A stretch of DNA of 64,000 nt from Pseudomonas sp. LBUM920 (GCF_003852315.1 NZ_CP027762.1:4941501-5005500), one strand, 5' to 3'. Shown: positions 8,511 to 17,613, counted from the first letter of the stretch. Numbers and translations: made by a program. Notes: generated by a model from the letters alone, not told the origin.

Positions 8511-8766
8511 TGTTTTTTTTAAACAGCAATCCAAGTATCAATGACTTTGTCATTTGCCAAGCAGATGGGGATAACCCTCGCAAAACAAGCTCTCTCACCG
8601 AGCGAGCGTGTGAGGGCCTGTATTAAATAAGCGGCCTTATTCGAATTCAGCGTTCAGCCACTATAAAGTTCTTTTATCGCCTTGCTGATAACGGCCTGCC
8701 GTTTACAAATCGAAGCGGCGCATGGCCAAGGTCTACTGCCGTCAATTGCGGTTTGTCAGAAGCGTT

Positions 8767-9135
8767 CTAACTTCGATCTATCTCAAGCGCCAGCGCCCAG
8801 CGCTTAAAGGGTGCTATGCCCGCCAAACCCAGCACATCAAAAAACACCCATTTGCGAGTTCGTACCGAAAAAGCCTGAACGGCTTGCCCCGGGGTAAGGC
8901 TCTGAGCATTGCTGATCGATATGAGCGCACCAGACATGCTTCCTACATAAGGCGAATTTGCGGGGTCAAGCAGACCGACTTGCAACGTCCCGCAAGCATC
9001 CGGAAGGACTAGAGATAATGTTTCACCCGTTTCCAGGCGCCCTACGACCTTACCGTCAAACAAGATTGCCAGCGCAATAGCTTGACCATAAGCGCTATCA
9101 AACAGGCCTTTCTTGCGATGAATTGTGATATCCAT
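8767..9135 (-). CDS. Hypothetical protein
   Basis: A 122-residue protein starting MDITIHRKKG with AGGA about 8 bp upstream; an extension to 9162 is possible. Repeated short beta-type segments (AIALAILFDGK, GETLSLVLPD, LQVGLLDP) suggest an all-beta fold; no signal peptide or catalytic motif is visible. I do not recognise it. It lies on the minus strand in the gene-poor patch between the cytochrome c and tRNA-Ser genes. Confidence 0.6.
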   Translation of the reverse strand: MDITIHRKKGLFDSAYGQAIALAILFDGKVVGRLETGETLSLVLPDACGTLQVGLLDPANSPYVGSMSGALISISNAQSLTPGQAVQAFSVRTRKWVFFDVLGLAGIAPFKRWALALEIDRS

Positions 9136-9384
9136 GCGCTGTCCTGAGAGTGCTCGATGCACAAAGTGTAGTTGTAGGTTTACGACGCACCGGGGGCAAG
9201 GGCACTGAGGACTGAACGCCGCTGACTTGTGATAGCTGAATAGCCGCTTGGGTGGGATCAGTCACACATAGACAAAGTCGTCAGCGGCAGATGGATCGGC
9301 CCTGCCAATTCAGTTATTGGCTGTACTTATGTACCCACCTAGCACACCGTCCCATGGAGATAATTTCCAGACACCAGAAACCAC

Positions 9385-9419
9385 AAACCCCCGACTTTCT
9401 CTAGGAAAATCAGGGGTTT
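9385..9419 (-). terminator. Probable terminator of tRNA-Ser
   Basis: AAACCCCCGA / TCAGGGGTTT stem with a 15-base A/T-rich loop, 14 bp past the 3' end of tRNA-Ser. The T-run is interrupted, so strength and direction are uncertain. Confidence 0.5.
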
Positions 9420-9433
9420 GTGTTTACTTAATG

Positions 9434-9523
9434 TGGCGGTGAAGGAGAGATTCGAACTCTCGATACAATTTCTTGTATACACACTTTCCAGGCGTGCTCC
9501 TTAAGCCACTCGGACACTTCACC
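9434..9523 (-). tRNA. tRNA-Ser (anticodon GGA)
   Basis: A 90-nt class II tRNA on the minus strand. Acceptor stem GGTGAAG / CTTCACC with the discriminator G and encoded CCA. The anticodon loop CTGGAAA has GGA at complement 9487-9489. A long variable arm (TATACAAGAAATTGTAT) and the T-loop GTTCGAATC fit serine. It decodes UCC/UCU codons. A terminator-like hairpin follows. Confidence 0.96.
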
Positions 9524-9859
9524 GTATCTCGTCAAACCAGTTCAGTCTGTCGAGGCGCGCTAATGTAGTCGAAAGCCTTTCTGATGGCAAAGGTTTTTTT
9601 CAGAATTTTCATGCGCTTAGACGGTTATGCCGTTACCCACCCAGCGAGGGACGGTGAATCTGCCATTCTCGGGCATCTGCGGTACGCGTTTGGTGGGGCT
9701 GCTGCGCCCTGCTCCGGGCCGTCTACCCTTGGGGATGCGGGAAAAGTCTGACTGGGTAGTCAGTCACGGCGCTTTACCGGGGCGGGCGTGGTGGGTAACG
9801 TCTGCGCATGCGCTTCTATAAACAGCCTATCTATAACAAATCCTACAAGGAACCGCGTC
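9524..9859. other. Intergenic stretch with long-range inverted repeat
   Basis: No convincing gene. A 64-codon open frame at 9627-9821 has no ribosome site and no recognisable protein features. An 11-bp perfect inverted repeat, CGTTACCCACC at 9631-9641 and GGTGGGTAACG at 9790-9800, brackets about 150 bases of GC-rich sequence with smaller hairpins. It could be a structured RNA or the scar of a lost element. Confidence 0.35.
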
Positions 9860-10552
9860 ATGAGTGAGTTGATTGCCTACCACCTCGAAGACGGTATCGC
9901 GACCCTGACCTTGAGCAACGGCAAGGTGAATGCCATTTCTCCGGCGGTGGTCAGTGAGTTTAATGCGGCACTGGATCAGGCCGAGAAGGATCGCGCGGTG
10001 GTGATCATCACCGGCACGCCGGGGATTCTGTCGGGCGGTTATGATTTGAAGGTGATGACGGCCGGACCTAAAGAGGCCATCAGCCTGGTGACGTCGGGCT
10101 CGACGTTGGCGCGTCGCCTGCTGTCGCACCCGTTCCCGGTGATTGTGGCGTGCCCTGGGCACGCGGTGGCCAAAGGTGCATTCCTGCTGTTGTCGGCCGA
10201 TTACCGCATTGGTGTGGAAGGCCCGTTCAGCATTGGCCTGAATGAAGTGGCGATCGGCATGACCATGCACCACGCCGGTATCGAGTTGGCGCGGGATCGT
10301 CTGCGCAAGTCGGCGTTTCACCGGTCGGTCATCAATGCCGAAATGTTTGACCCGCAAGGTGCCTTGGGAGCCGGCTTCCTGGATAAAGTGGTTGCGCCAG
10401 AAGAGTTGCACGCGGCGGCCCTGGAAGCGGCGCGCCAATTGAAGAAGATCAACATGAACGCCCATAAGCACACCAAGTTGAAGGTGCGCAAGGCACTGCT
10501 GGAAGCCTTGGATGACGCGATCATTCAGGATCAGGGCCATAACCTGATCTGA
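9860..10552 (+). CDS. Crotonase/enoyl-CoA hydratase-family protein
   Basis: A 230-residue crotonase-fold protein; start ATG at 9860 after AAGGA. The N-terminal IATLTLSNGKVNAIS and the oxyanion-hole segment GGYDLKVM (about residues 59-66) are family marks. The second oxyanion/active-site region reads GHAVAKGAFLLLSAD and lacks the usual catalytic Glu pair of true hydratases, so it may be an isomerase, thioesterase or other crotonase. Related pseudomonad proteins are annotated simply as crotonase/enoyl-CoA hydratase. A strong terminator follows. Confidence 0.88.
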   Translation: MSELIAYHLEDGIATLTLSNGKVNAISPAVVSEFNAALDQAEKDRAVVIITGTPGILSGGYDLKVMTAGPKEAISLVTSGSTLARRLLSHPFPVIVACPGHAVAKGAFLLLSADYRIGVEGPFSIGLNEVAIGMTMHHAGIELARDRLRKSAFHRSVINAEMFDPQGALGAGFLDKVVAPEELHAAALEAARQLKKINMNAHKHTKLKVRKALLEALDDAIIQDQGHNLI

Positions 10553-10573
10553 TGCCTTACCCAAGTTGTGCCA

Positions 10574-10603
10574 AAGCCCGACCTTGAGTCGGGCTTTTTC
10601 TTA
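10574..10603 (+). terminator. Rho-independent terminator
   Basis: AAGCCCGAC / GTCGGGCTT stem with a 5-base loop, then TTTTTCTT, 21 bp after the crotonase stop. Confidence 0.92.
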
Positions 10604-10759
10604 CAAAAAAAGCGGACACTTCTTAAACCGCTCTAGCTGGGCGTTGCCGGCACACGTTGAAACATGTGCTTAAACATCGCCTATCTCCTACGTCTGTAGG
10701 GGCAATTGCCGAATACAGTGCACATCCGTACACTGCGCCACCTTTTGTCCCGATGGGCC

Positions 10760-11506
10760 GTGTCGATGCTTTTTCTGTTACGTATGTTGTTGATGGGCCT
10801 GCACTTTATGGTTGCCGGTGTGCTGGGCGTACTGCTGGGTATCTGTCGGCCGTTCAACCCGGATAACAGTCGCTTGTGCGCTCGCCTGTATGGGTTGCCT
10901 GCGATGTGGATATTGCGACTGAACGTGAGGGCGGACGTTGACTCGCTGCGTAATAAGCCCGGCACGTGCGTGATCATCGCCAACCATCAGTCCAACTACG
11001 ACCTGTTTGTGCTGGGCACGGTGGTGCCGCATCGCACGGTGTGCATTGCCAAAAAAAGCCTGAAATGGGTGCCGCTGTTCGGCCAGTTGTTCTGGTTGGC
11101 GGGCAATGTGCTGATCGACCGGGGCAACGCGCACAAGGCGCGGCGCGCGATGCTCACCACGACGCGCACTTTGCAGCATGAAGACACATCGATCTGGGTG
11201 TTCCCGGAAGGTACACGCAACTTGGGCAAAGGGCTGCTGCCGTTCAAGAAAGGCGCGTTTCATATGGCGATTGCGGCGGGTGTGCCAATCGTGCAGGTGT
11301 GTGTCAGCAACTACGTCACGCACATGCAGCTTAATCGCTGGGACAGCGGTGATGTGCTCATTCGCTCGCTGCCGCCGATTCCTACCGTAGGACTGACTTC
11401 GGATGACATCCCGGCGTTGATGCAGGCGTGTCAGAAGCAGATGGATGCGTGTATTGCACAGATGGACCGTGAACTGCAGACCGCTTGGGCACCCGCGCCT
11501 TTGTGA
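10760..11506 (+). CDS. 1-acyl-sn-glycerol-3-phosphate acyltransferase (PlsC family)
   Basis: Adds the second acyl chain to lysophosphatidate to make phosphatidate at the inner membrane. With the GTG start at 10760 (MSMLFLLRMLL, the start I recall for pseudomonad relatives) it is 248 residues; a TTG at 10706 is an alternative. There is an N-terminal membrane anchor (residues 3-28). The catalytic HX4D is NHQSNYD (His76, Asp81) and the glycerol-phosphate block FPEGTR is at 148-153. It is monocistronic. Pseudomonads have several PlsC-type enzymes, so which paralogue this is remains open. Confidence 0.9.
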   Translation: MSMLFLLRMLLMGLHFMVAGVLGVLLGICRPFNPDNSRLCARLYGLPAMWILRLNVRADVDSLRNKPGTCVIIANHQSNYDLFVLGTVVPHRTVCIAKKSLKWVPLFGQLFWLAGNVLIDRGNAHKARRAMLTTTRTLQHEDTSIWVFPEGTRNLGKGLLPFKKGAFHMAIAAGVPIVQVCVSNYVTHMQLNRWDSGDVLIRSLPPIPTVGLTSDDIPALMQACQKQMDACIAQMDRELQTAWAPAPL

Positions 11507-11642
11507 TTTTTTGCGGGCACTTGGCACCTGCGCATAAGCAAGCGTGCTCGCCACAAAAAGCGTGCCTGCATGAGCAACAAGGGAACGCCATTCACGCTAA
11601 GCTGCCCAACACCTGTCCTCCCAATAAGAAGCGATCAGCACC

Positions 11643-12614
11643 ATGGGTAGAGTTGTTGCGGCGGCCGTCTACAGCGCCGGAAAGAAAGTCACTGATATCA
11701 CCCTCGATGAAGGCGCAGCCTGGGCCGCCAAGCCCGATCACTTTGTGTGGATCGGCCTGGAAGAGCCCAGCGCCCAAGAGCTGGCCAACTTGCAACGCCA
11801 GTTCAACCTGCACGAACTGGCCATCGAAGACGCCCTCGAAAAACATAGCCGCCCCAAGCTTGAAACCTTCGGTGATGCGCTGTTTATCGTCACCTACTCA
11901 CCGGTGCGCGAGAACGGCAAGCTGGAGTTTATCGAAACCCATATTTTTGCCGGCAACGGCTACATCATCACCGCCCGCAACGGCCACTCGGCGTCCTACG
12001 GCTTTGTGCGCCAGCGCTGTGAGGCGCGGCCGCTGTTGCTGGAGCACGGGGAAGATTTTGTACTCTATGCGCTGCTGGATTTCGTCACCGAGAATTACCA
12101 GCCGGTGAGCGAAGCGATCCACGCCGAAATTGATGAGCTGGAGCGCAACGTGCTGTGCAGCTCGCTGAGCGAGCGTGATATCCAGAACCTCCACGGCCTG
12201 CGCCGCGACGTGCTGCGGCTTAAACGCTACGTGGCGCCGATGGTGGAGATCAGTCAGGAACTGCAAAAGCTGAGCTTCCCATTTATCGACAAGAACATGC
12301 GCCCGTATTTTCGTGACGTGCAGATCCACGTGACACGGCAGATGGAAGACCTCACCACCTTGCGCGATATCGCCAGCCAGACGATTGAGATTGGTGTATT
12401 GCTCGAAGCGTCGCGCCAGAGCGTGGTGCAGCGCAAGTTCGCCGCGTGGGCGGCGATCCTGGCGTTCCCCACCGCGGTGGCGGGGATTTATGGGATGAAC
12501 TTCCAGAACATGCCCGAGCTGCAATGGCATTACGGCTACTTTGCGGTGCTCGGGTTTATTGCGGTGGGCTGCACCAGTTTGTGGGCCAGCTTCAAGCGGT
12601 CGGGCTGGTTGTAA
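11643..12614 (+). CDS. corA: CorA-family Mg2+/Co2+ transporter
   Basis: A 323-residue pentameric divalent-cation channel of the inner membrane. The long cytoplasmic N-terminal funnel (residues 1-255) has the helical stretch EIDELERNVL. Two C-terminal helices are joined by the selectivity motif YGMNF (GMN at 284-286), and the last helix ends in basic KRSGW. Length and motif are standard. No regulator or leader element was recognised in the ~136-bp upstream gap. Confidence 0.95.
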   Translation: MGRVVAAAVYSAGKKVTDITLDEGAAWAAKPDHFVWIGLEEPSAQELANLQRQFNLHELAIEDALEKHSRPKLETFGDALFIVTYSPVRENGKLEFIETHIFAGNGYIITARNGHSASYGFVRQRCEARPLLLEHGEDFVLYALLDFVTENYQPVSEAIHAEIDELERNVLCSSLSERDIQNLHGLRRDVLRLKRYVAPMVEISQELQKLSFPFIDKNMRPYFRDVQIHVTRQMEDLTTLRDIASQTIEIGVLLEASRQSVVQRKFAAWAAILAFPTAVAGIYGMNFQNMPELQWHYGYFAVLGFIAVGCTSLWASFKRSGWL

Positions 12615-12652
12615 ATCACCGCCGGCCAGCCGGCCCCCGCCTCAAGCGTGAT

Positions 12653-13381
12653 TCAGGCCACGTCGGCTTCTGGCTTGTGCGCCACAAAACGCATCATCCA
12701 TTCCGCCACGGTTGCGCCGTGGTGGTCACGCGCCAGACTGGCCACGCCGTTGGTGTAGATCTTTTCGCCCAACGTTGTCTGAAGAATTTCCAGCAGCTCG
12801 CGGGAATAATCGTGGATGAATTCCGGGTGGCCCTGGAAACACAGCACCTGGTCTTCAATGTGGTAAGCGGCGTACGGGCAGAAATCGCTGGAGGCAATCA
12901 CGGTAGCGTTTTCCGGCAGGCTGGTGACCTGATCCTGATGGCTGATCAACAAGGTCAGCTCTTCCACCACCGGGCTCATCCACGGCGCCTTGGCATTGAG
13001 CTTGTAGTCGTGGATGCCCATGCCCCAGCCCTTGCTGGCGCGCTCCGTCTTGCCGCCCAACAGCAGCGCGAGCAATTGGTGGCCGAAGCACACGCCCAGC
13101 AACTTGTCGCCGCGTTCATAGCGTTCAAGCAGGTAGGTTTTGAGGGTCTGGATCCACGGGTCGGTGCCAAAGGAATCGGCCTTGCTGCCGGTGATCAGGT
13201 AGGCGTCAAACGCCTCGTCATCCGGCGGGTATTCACCCTGAACCACGTTGTACACCACAAACTCGGCAGCAATTGGCTGCTGGGAGAACAGGCGCTTGAA
13301 CATCTGCCCGTACCCTTGGTATTGATCGATCAAGCCTGGACGCAGGATATCGGTTTCCAGGATACAGACGCGTAGCGACAT
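12653..13381 (-). CDS. Class I glutamine amidotransferase (GMP-synthase-like)
   Basis: A 242-residue stand-alone glutaminase-fold protein. The start MSLRVCIL at 13381 is preferred over a 24-residue extension lacking family resemblance. The triad is visible: Cys98 in GVCFGHQ, His185 and Glu187 in GHPEF. In GMP synthase and gamma-glutamyl-polyamine hydrolases this domain releases ammonia or cleaves gamma-glutamyl bonds. No synthetase partner is adjacent, so a hydrolase role is possible. It converges with corA 38 bp away. Confidence 0.9.
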   Translation of the reverse strand: MSLRVCILETDILRPGLIDQYQGYGQMFKRLFSQQPIAAEFVVYNVVQGEYPPDDEAFDAYLITGSKADSFGTDPWIQTLKTYLLERYERGDKLLGVCFGHQLLALLLGGKTERASKGWGMGIHDYKLNAKAPWMSPVVEELTLLISHQDQVTSLPENATVIASSDFCPYAAYHIEDQVLCFQGHPEFIHDYSRELLEILQTTLGEKIYTNGVASLARDHHGATVAEWMMRFVAHKPEADVA

Positions 13382-13471
13382 AAAAAATACCTGACACGGT
13401 GATGGGAATAATGCACACCCCAGAGCCTGCCTCGAAACACCCCTGCAAAGCAAGTCTCGCCAAGTGCCTCA

Positions 13472-13563
13472 ATGTGGGAGCGGGCTTGCCCGCGATGGCG
13501 TTATATCGGCCGAAATTTGCAGTGGCTGACACACTGCTGTCGCGGACAAGCCCGCTCCCACCT
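13472..13563. repeat. REP pair (BIME)
   Basis: Inverted REPs, head GTGGGAGCGGGCTTGCCCGC and tail GACAAGCCCGCTCCCAC. It lies upstream of the amidotransferase and just past the end of the FadB-like gene. Confidence 0.93.
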
Positions 13564-13596
13564 TGGTTTTCCATGATTCAGGGTAGGGCGTTTAGG

Positions 13597-15744
13597 TCAG
13601 GCGAATATGTCTCCCTGCGCTGCTTTTTCCAGCAGCAGAGCCGGGGGCGAGAAGCGCTCCCCATACTGCTCGGCCAGGTAGCGCGCCCGGGCGATAAAAT
13701 CGTTCAGGCCGTACTGGTTGATAAACTGCAGCGCGCCGCCGCTCCACGCGGCAAAGCCAATGCCGAAGATTGAGCCGACGTTGGCGTCAGCCGTCGACCT
13801 CAACACACCCTCCTCCACACAACGCACGGTTTCGATGGCCTGGATAAACAGCAAACGGTCGCGCACATCCTGTGGCGAAATTTGGTTGTCGGGCTGTTCA
13901 AAGCGCGCTTTCAGCTCCGGCCACAGGTGTTTCTGCGCCCCTTGGGGGTAGTCGTAAAAACCACCGCCCGCCGCCTTGCCCGCGCGTTTGTACTCATTCA
14001 CCAACAGGTCGATCACCTGGGTCGCGGGATGCGTCGGCGGCGCCTTGCCTTCAGCCTGTAGATCTTTCGCGGTTTGCTGGCGGATGTGGCTCATCAAGCT
14101 CAGCGACACCTCATCCGACACCGCCAACGGCCCCACCGGCATGCCGGCCTTGCGCGCTTCGGTTTCGATCATCGGCGCAGCCACGCCTTCGCCGAGCATG
14201 GCAATGCCTTCGTTGGTGAAGGTGCCGAACACCCGCGAGGTGAAAAAACCACGACTGTCGTTGACCACGATCGGAGTTTTCTTGATTTGCAGAACGAAAT
14301 CAAAACCTCGGGCCAGGGTTTCGTCGCGGGTGTGGGCGCCCTTGATGATTTCCACCAGCGGCATCTTGTCGACCGGACTGAAAAAATGCAGACCCATGAA
14401 CTTGCCTTGATCGGGCACGGCGTTGGCCAGGCCGCTGATGGGCAAGGTCGAGGTGTTGGAGGCGATGACCGCATCGCTGCCGACCACACGTTGCGCGGCG
14501 GCCGAGACCTTGGCCTTGAGTTCACGGTCTTCGAACACCGCTTCGATGATCAGGTCGCAGCCGGCCAGGTCGGCGTCGTCTTGCGTAGGATGGATCCGCG
14601 CTAGGGTGATGTCGCGCTGTTCGGCGGTCAGTTGCCCACGGCTGATCTTCTTGTCCAGCAGCGCAGCCGAATGCGCCTTGCCCTTTTCAGCCGCGGCCAG
14701 GCTGATGTCCTTGAGCACCACTTCGATGCCCGCACTGGCGCTGACATAGGCGATGCCCGCGCCCATCATCCCCGCGCCCAGTACGCCGACTTTGCGCGTG
14801 ACGTGCGGCGCAAAACCTTGTGGCCGTGAGCTGCCGGCGTTGATTTCATTAAGCTGGAACCACAAGGTACCGATCATGTTTTTCGCCACCTGGCCGGTGA
14901 CGAGTTCGGTGAAGTAGCGCGTTTCGATCAGGTGCGCCGTGTCGAAATCCACTTGGGCGCCCTCCACGGCGGCGCAGAGGATTTTCTCCGGGGCCGGGAA
15001 GCAGCCATGGGTTTTGCTGCGCAAAATCGACGGTGCAATCGCCAGCATTTGCGCCACTTTCGGGTTCGACGGCGTGCCGCCCGGGATCTGATAAGCCTTG
15101 TTGTCCCATGGTTGTCTGGCCTCGGGATTGGCCAGAATCCAGGCGCGGGATTTGGCCAGCAACTCATCGCGACCCCTCGCCAGCGCATTGATCAACCCGG
15201 CCTGCAGCGCCTGCTGCGGCCGCACCTTCTTGCCTTCCAGCAAATACGGCAGGGCCTTTTCCAACCCCAGCATGCGCACCATGCGCACTACCCCGCCGCC
15301 GCCCGGCAGCAATCCCAAGGTGACTTCCGGCAGGCCAAGTTGTGTCGCGTTGTCGTCCAGCGCAACACGGTAATGGCACGCCAGGCAAATCTCCCAGCCG
15401 CCGCCCAACGCCGCACCGTTGATGGCGGCCACCACTGGCCTGCCGAGGGTTTCCAGACGGCGCAGTTGGGCCTTCAACACCACCACGCCGTCGTAAAATT
15501 CCTTGGCGTGGGCCTTGTCGACTTTGATCAATTCATTGAGGTCACCGCCGGCAAAAAAGGTTTTCTTCGCCGAGGTGATCACCACCCCGGCGATGCCGTC
15601 CTTTTCTGCCTCCAGGCGCGCGACTGTGGCCGCCATGGCCTCGCGGTACACGCCGTTCATGGTGTTGGCGCTCTGGCCGGGCATGTCGAGGGTCAGCACC
15701 ACGATCTGGTCCTGGCCTTTTTCGTAACGAATGGCGTCGGTCAT
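13597..15744 (-). CDS. Bifunctional enoyl-CoA hydratase / 3-hydroxyacyl-CoA dehydrogenase (FadB/FadJ-like)
   Basis: A 715-residue beta-oxidation enzyme, starting MTDAIRYEKG at 15744. The crotonase domain (residues 1-190) has AALGGGWEIC and GLPE with the catalytic Glu pair (118, 140). The NAD-binding domain begins GVLGAGMMGAG (320-330), followed by IASNTSTLPIS and GLHFFSPVDKM with the catalytic His. It hydrates trans-2-enoyl-CoA and oxidises the 3-hydroxyacyl-CoA. The thiolase gene lies 16 bp upstream and is transcribed first. The pair resembles P. aeruginosa PA1737-PA1736 from memory, a second FadBA set besides the main one. Confidence 0.93.
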   Translation of the reverse strand: MTDAIRYEKGQDQIVVLTLDMPGQSANTMNGVYREAMAATVARLEAEKDGIAGVVITSAKKTFFAGGDLNELIKVDKAHAKEFYDGVVVLKAQLRRLETLGRPVVAAINGAALGGGWEICLACHYRVALDDNATQLGLPEVTLGLLPGGGGVVRMVRMLGLEKALPYLLEGKKVRPQQALQAGLINALARGRDELLAKSRAWILANPEARQPWDNKAYQIPGGTPSNPKVAQMLAIAPSILRSKTHGCFPAPEKILCAAVEGAQVDFDTAHLIETRYFTELVTGQVAKNMIGTLWFQLNEINAGSSRPQGFAPHVTRKVGVLGAGMMGAGIAYVSASAGIEVVLKDISLAAAEKGKAHSAALLDKKISRGQLTAEQRDITLARIHPTQDDADLAGCDLIIEAVFEDRELKAKVSAAAQRVVGSDAVIASNTSTLPISGLANAVPDQGKFMGLHFFSPVDKMPLVEIIKGAHTRDETLARGFDFVLQIKKTPIVVNDSRGFFTSRVFGTFTNEGIAMLGEGVAAPMIETEARKAGMPVGPLAVSDEVSLSLMSHIRQQTAKDLQAEGKAPPTHPATQVIDLLVNEYKRAGKAAGGGFYDYPQGAQKHLWPELKARFEQPDNQISPQDVRDRLLFIQAIETVRCVEEGVLRSTADANVGSIFGIGFAAWSGGALQFINQYGLNDFIARARYLAEQYGERFSPPALLLEKAAQGDIFA

Positions 15745-15760
15745 GACAGGTTCCTTGGGC

Positions 15761-16966
15761 TCAGAGGCGTTCGAGGATGGTGGCGATACCCATGCCACCG
15801 CCGACACACAGGGTGGCCAGGCCGTAGCGCTGCTGGCGCACTTCCAGTTCGTCGAGCAGGGTGCCGAGGATCGCGCAGCCCGTGGCGCCGAGCGGGTGGC
15901 CCATGGCAATGGAGCCGCCGTTGACGTTGACCCGCGCAGCGTCGATGCCCATGTCTTTGATGAACTTGAGGACGACCGAGGCAAACGCCTCGTTGACTTC
16001 GAACAGGTCGATGTCTTCCACGCGCAAACCGGCCTTGGCCAGAGCTTTGCGCGTGGCCGGCGCCGGGCCGGTGAGCATGATGGTCGGGTCGGTGCTGGTG
16101 ACCGCCGTGGCGACGATGCGCGCCCGCGGTTGCAAGCCCAGTTCGCGGCCTTTGGCCTCGGAGCCGATCAACATCAGCGCGGCACCGTCGACGATGCCGG
16201 AACTGTTACCTGGCGTGTGCACGTGATGGATGCGTTCCACATGGCTGTAAACGCGCAAGGCGGTGGCATCGAAGCCCATCTGGCCCATCATCTCGAAGCT
16301 CGGCTTGAGCTTGCCGAGGCCTTCAAGGCTGGAGTCGCCGCGAATGAACTCGTCGTGGTCCAGCAGCACAATGCCGTTTTGGTCCTGCACCGCGATCAGC
16401 GACTTGTTGAAAGAACCGTCCGCACGCGCCCTGGCCGCTTTCTGCTGGGAATGTAGGGCGAAGGCGTCGACGTCCTGGCGGGTGAAGCCTTCCAGGGTCG
16501 CGATCAAGTCCGCGCCGATGCCTTGAGGTGTGAAGTGACTGTGCATGTTCGTCTGCGGGTCGAGCACCCAGGCGCCGCCATCGCTGCCCATGGGCACGCG
16601 CGACATGGATTCGACGCCGCCGACCACCACCAGGTCCTCAAAGCCGGAACGCACTTTCATCGCGCCCAGGTTCACCGCTTCAAGGCCCGAAGCACAGAAA
16701 CGGTTGATTTGTACGCCAGCGACGCTGATGTCCCAGTCCGCCACCAGTGCGGCGGTCTTGGCGATGTCGGCGCCCTGGTCGCCCACCGGGGTAACGCAAC
16801 CGAGCACGATGTCGTCCACCTGGCGTGTGTCGAGGTCGCTGCGCTGTGCCAGCGCGGTGAGCAGACCCGCCACCAGGTTTACCGGCTTGACGCTGTGCAG
16901 GGCGCCGTCGGCCTTGCCTTTGCCCCGGGGCGTGCGTATCGCATCAAAGATCAAAGCTTGGGTCAT
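15761..16966 (-). CDS. Acetyl-CoA C-acyltransferase (thiolase)
   Basis: A 401-residue thiolase that cleaves 3-ketoacyl-CoA to acetyl-CoA and a shortened acyl-CoA. Nucleophile Cys91 sits in NRFCASGLEA; His357 in GHPLGATG and Cys387 in CVGGGMG complete the site. It starts MTQALIFDAIRTPRG. It is first in a two-gene operon with the FadB-like gene. Unlike standard FadA operons (fadB first), the thiolase precedes the multifunctional protein here, fitting an alternative fadAB set. Confidence 0.94.
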   Translation of the reverse strand: MTQALIFDAIRTPRGKGKADGALHSVKPVNLVAGLLTALAQRSDLDTRQVDDIVLGCVTPVGDQGADIAKTAALVADWDISVAGVQINRFCASGLEAVNLGAMKVRSGFEDLVVVGGVESMSRVPMGSDGGAWVLDPQTNMHSHFTPQGIGADLIATLEGFTRQDVDAFALHSQQKAARARADGSFNKSLIAVQDQNGIVLLDHDEFIRGDSSLEGLGKLKPSFEMMGQMGFDATALRVYSHVERIHHVHTPGNSSGIVDGAALMLIGSEAKGRELGLQPRARIVATAVTSTDPTIMLTGPAPATRKALAKAGLRVEDIDLFEVNEAFASVVLKFIKDMGIDAARVNVNGGSIAMGHPLGATGCAILGTLLDELEVRQQRYGLATLCVGGGMGIATILERL

Positions 16967-17355
16967 GACATCCTCGAACGCAGTGCGTGTGTGCCCCTAC
17001 CTTAGGCCCGATTGACACGGTTTCAATGACGGATGCGCTCATTGCTTTTGACCCTCACGCTCGGACGAACGGTAGGGTGCTATGGGAAAGCGTGGGTTAA
17101 TCGTTTTAGCGGTCTAGCCAAGGCATTGGCGCCAAGATGGCGATATGCCTCATGCCTTTTTAAGTAGAAATGCTGATTAGCTGATATTAAATGGATCTAA
17201 GCCACGCAGAACGAGGGCTCTAAGGTTCAATCAGTAAGAAGTTGCTGCCGGGTTTTGCTGGAGCAGCTGTAAGAAAAGCGACACGTCACGTTGCGATACT
17301 GAAATTGACCGGCACGCATTTGACGCTCAGGAATAACAACAAAAGGCAGTCAGCC
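16967..17355. other. Intergenic region upstream of thiolase operon
   Basis: About 390 bp without a convincing gene. It must contain the minus-strand promoter of the thiolase operon near its left edge and the plus-strand promoter of the small membrane peptide at its right edge. No clear PsrA-type GAAAC/GTTTC palindrome or terminator was found by eye. An A/T-rich stretch lies around 17155-17200. Confidence 0.4.
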
Positions 17356-17451
17356 ATGTTCAAACATTCGAAAGTACGTCAGGCGGGACTTATTCTGTTC
17401 GCCACCACACTGATTCTGATCTTGCCCAATTTAACCAAGGTTATTGGGTGA
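17356..17451 (+). CDS. Putative 31-residue single-span membrane peptide
   Basis: A short frame, ATG at 17356 to TGA. A basic N-terminus (MFKHSKVRQ) is followed by one hydrophobic helix (AGLILFATTLILILPNL), typical of small inner-membrane peptides that dock onto larger complexes. An AAGGC-type ribosome site lies about 10 bp upstream. It sits between the divergent thiolase operon and the cytochrome c gene. I recognise no named family. The charged-then-hydrophobic design supports it being real, but only conservation analysis would settle it. Confidence 0.5.
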   Translation: MFKHSKVRQAGLILFATTLILILPNLTKVIG

Positions 17452-17613
17452 CGACTCGATCCTCACATTCCGTGCACACATTGCATCAGGACTGCAGCGT
17501 TTGGCAGCACCTGCCGGGGCATTGCGTATAGCGGTCCTGTTGCAGGGGCTGTCTTTTTGCGTGCCGATTTCCGGTATCGTGGGCGCTATCGCCACTTCAA
17601 ACCGGGCTCACAC

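Noticed and set aside
9627..9821. 64-codon frame upstream of the crotonase gene
   Set aside because: No start signal and composition typical of structured non-coding GC-rich DNA; described as an intergenic feature instead.
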